DNA of 64,000 nt from Chiridota heheva (Eukaryota; Echinodermata; Holothuroidea; Apodida; Chiridotidae), in contig JAIGNY010002211.1 in the NCBI GenBank assembly GCA_020152595.1, positions 362,001-426,000 on the forward strand, read 5' to 3'. Position numbers and translations under genes: made by a program. Of this stretch, positions 62,090 to 64,000 are shown in pieces. The notes beneath the pieces are model-generated. The model was not told the origin of the DNA, did not search any database, and saw only the letters and a program-made list of their open reading frames with translations. The first letter of the stretch is position 1. Each line of letters opens with the position of its first letter.

Positions 62090-63115
62090 GCGGGTCCGAG
62101 GGAGGGGGTGGGAGCTGAAATTTTTCCGATGATTCTTTTTTACCATGAGATAATTCTTAGTCACGGTTTATGTCAATTGTCTTCAATTTTCGGAAAATTT
62201 CATCTATTCCTTCTGTGTTTGGGAAATCTCTTTCAATCTTCAAATTTCGTATACCATTTACGAGTCAATTTTCGGAAAATGTCCTTTGGGGAGGGGGAAA
62301 TTTTTCTTTAATTTTTGGGAAATATTCTTCAATGTTTGGGAAATTTCTTTTAATTTTAGGCAATTTTTTTTCGATTTGCAATAAATTTTGGGCAATTGAA
62401 ATATCTTTCAATTTTGGGGAATTTGTTCGATTTTCGGTTAATTCTATTAAATTTCCTTCACTTTAGGGCAATTTTCGAGAAATTCCTTTCAAAGTTTGGG
62501 AGAGTCACTATCATTCTTTGAGAAATTTCCTTCATTCTCGTGTAATTTTCGGAAAATTTCCTTCCTTTTGTTATTTTCTACAATTTCCTTCATTTCGGGG
62601 AATTCTATTCAATGTTTTGGAAATCACTCATTGTTTGAGAAATTTCCTTGTTTTCGTGTTAATATTCGGAAAATTCCATTCATTTTGCGGCAATTATTCT
62701 TCGATCATTTTAAGTAAATTCTCGTGCAAGTTTAGAAAAATTCTCTTCAATATTATAGATATCCCTTCCAATGTTTGAAAATTCCTATCATTCTAGTGAA
62801 TTTTGTTTTTAATTTCCTGTATTTTGGCACAAGTTTTCTTTAATTTTCTTAAATTTCTGGGAAAATTCCTCAAGTTCATTTTGGGGCACCTTTTCTATTA
62901 TTTTCGGAAAGTTTTCAATTTTTGGTACTCGGAAATTTCCTTCATTGTTTGGGAAAATAATTTCATTCTCCTGCAATTTTTGGAAAATTTCCTTCGATTT
63001 GCTGTTTTGGGGGCAATTTTTCTTCGATTTTCGGTAAATTTCTATCAAGTATTGGGAAATATTGCCAAATTTTACCAAAAAATTCAACGATTTTCCTTCA
63101 ATTTTGTTCTTAATA
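62090..63115. repeat. Degenerate T-rich tandem repeat
   Basis: Many imperfect units built on GGAAATTTCCTTCATTTTCG and TTTGGGGAATTTTCTTCAA, roughly 25-35 bp apart, with no fixed period. Similar words lie at 44450-44620. Open frames here (62170-62466, 62803-63237) are rich in Phe, Lys and Ser and are artefacts. Confidence 0.7.
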
Positions 63116-64000
63116 ATTTCCTAATCTTCCTAATCGAAAGAAAACATGCAATAGGGAAGGTGAAGGAGTACCTTTCTCTCTGCACCATTAATCATTACCA
63201 AACTGGTCATAAAAACACATTACCACATCATCCCTGATTTGGTTTGGCTTAGACCCAGGGCGCGTAACCCCATCCTATCTCAAAAAAGAAAAGGACGGAC
63301 CTTTTTCAAATGAGTAATCGTTGACTGAAATATCTGTATATCGGGCGATCGTATACAAAATTAGACGTTTTTATAGGCACCCTCTAGTCAACCAATTGCA
63401 CCTGGACCCCACTGGGGGCCCTTGGGCGGGTGCCTCCGCCACCAAATAAAAAGCTGGCTACGCCTTTGTTGGCCCCCTGGCTCCGCCCCTGTTAGAATGA
63501 TGAGGTTGATAGGTGTTTGAAAGTTGAACCTTTCAGGAATAATCTGCAGTCTTCATCCTCTCCACAAAACTTTAACTGAGGACTAAAGGAGGGCTATACA
63601 CATACCCGATAAACATTGAAGTGAGTAGAAACAATCCCTAGCTAGCTATGGCTGAATTTGAAGACACTTGACAATTAATTTTTTTTTTTGGTTGGCTGTT
63701 TTTCAACGACAGACAATGTTGTGTTTATGTAAAGGTTGCTGTTTGCATCCTAAAGTGATGACATCGATACATGCCAAATATATATACAATGTCATTCTGC
63801 TTGAAAGAAATATATTTCAATTTGCAGTGTTGCAAATCTGCACAGAGTCATGTCAGTCATTTATTATATTAATTGTAATTGATTAGCATCTTTATTGCAA
63901 TTATTTGTTTAGAACTTTGGGTATAATGCATTATATATATGACTGTTACTTTATCTTTACTTTTATGCATATTGTTTATTAATACTTATTTTGTGATTTT
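63116..64000. other. No gene seen
   Basis: Probable continuation of the SLC6 intron. Contains CGCCTTTGTTGGCCCCCTGG and GGCTCCGCCCCTG words near 63460-63490 that look like the end of a dispersed repeat. No TM1 or TM2 exon recognised on the minus strand. Confidence 0.45.

Noticed and set aside
62170..63237. Phe/Lys-rich frames as a membrane protein
   Set aside because: They follow degenerate T-rich repeats in several frames on both strands.

Overview
The window is animal genomic DNA: spliced exons with GT-AG introns, AT-rich introns and intergenic DNA, very long (AT)n microsatellites, minisatellites and several classes of retroelement. The mix of a DIRS-type tyrosine-recombinase retrotransposon family, an L2/CR1-like LINE, tRNA-derived short repeats and abundant simple repeats suggests a marine invertebrate (echinoderm-like is my best guess, held weakly).

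The host gene is a Na+/Cl--dependent neurotransmitter transporter (SLC6, closest in sequence to the GABA/taurine/creatine subgroup) on the minus strand. Nine consecutive exons between 61641 and 25830 join in phase, with GT donors and AG acceptors, into 458 residues from TM3 to the region of TM12. The exons for the N-terminus, TM1 and TM2 must lie beyond 64000. The C-terminal tail exon is not found on the minus strand. A 63-codon exon on the PLUS strand at 1314-1505 looks like an SLC6 tail and starts in exactly the right phase. It therefore belongs to a tail-to-tail paralogue, or it marks an inversion or an assembly flip.

The rest is mostly repeats. Three related DIRS elements, all reading on the minus strand, occupy 11304-19018 (a non-autonomous copy with serially repeated gag-start/leader modules and a GC-rich array), 26863-29748 (a deletion derivative inside an SLC6 intron) and 53833-60905 (the master-like copy with gag, RT/RNase H and tyrosine recombinase, mostly frameshifted). 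They show the inverted terminal repeats and the internal complementary region expected of DIRS. A foldback element at 51042-51768, made of two mirrored arrays of 21-bp hairpin units with 35-bp terminal inverted repeats and a 6-bp target duplication, sits only 46 bp upstream of an SLC6 splice acceptor. A LINE fragment (52486-53805), a SINE (19880-20172), tRNA-like relics, three arrays of one GT-rich minisatellite and several local duplications fill the introns.

Layout: 1-11.3 kb, end of a plus-strand gene plus simple repeats; 11.3-19.0 kb, DIRS copy 1; 19-25.8 kb, SINE, tRNA-like relics, hairpins and a possible inverted-repeat element; 25.8-36.4 kb, seven SLC6 exons with DIRS copy 2; 36.4-50.9 kb, a 14-kb intron of repeats; 50.9-61.6 kb, two SLC6 exons around the foldback element, the LINE and DIRS copy 3; 61.6-64 kb, repeat-like AT-rich DNA.
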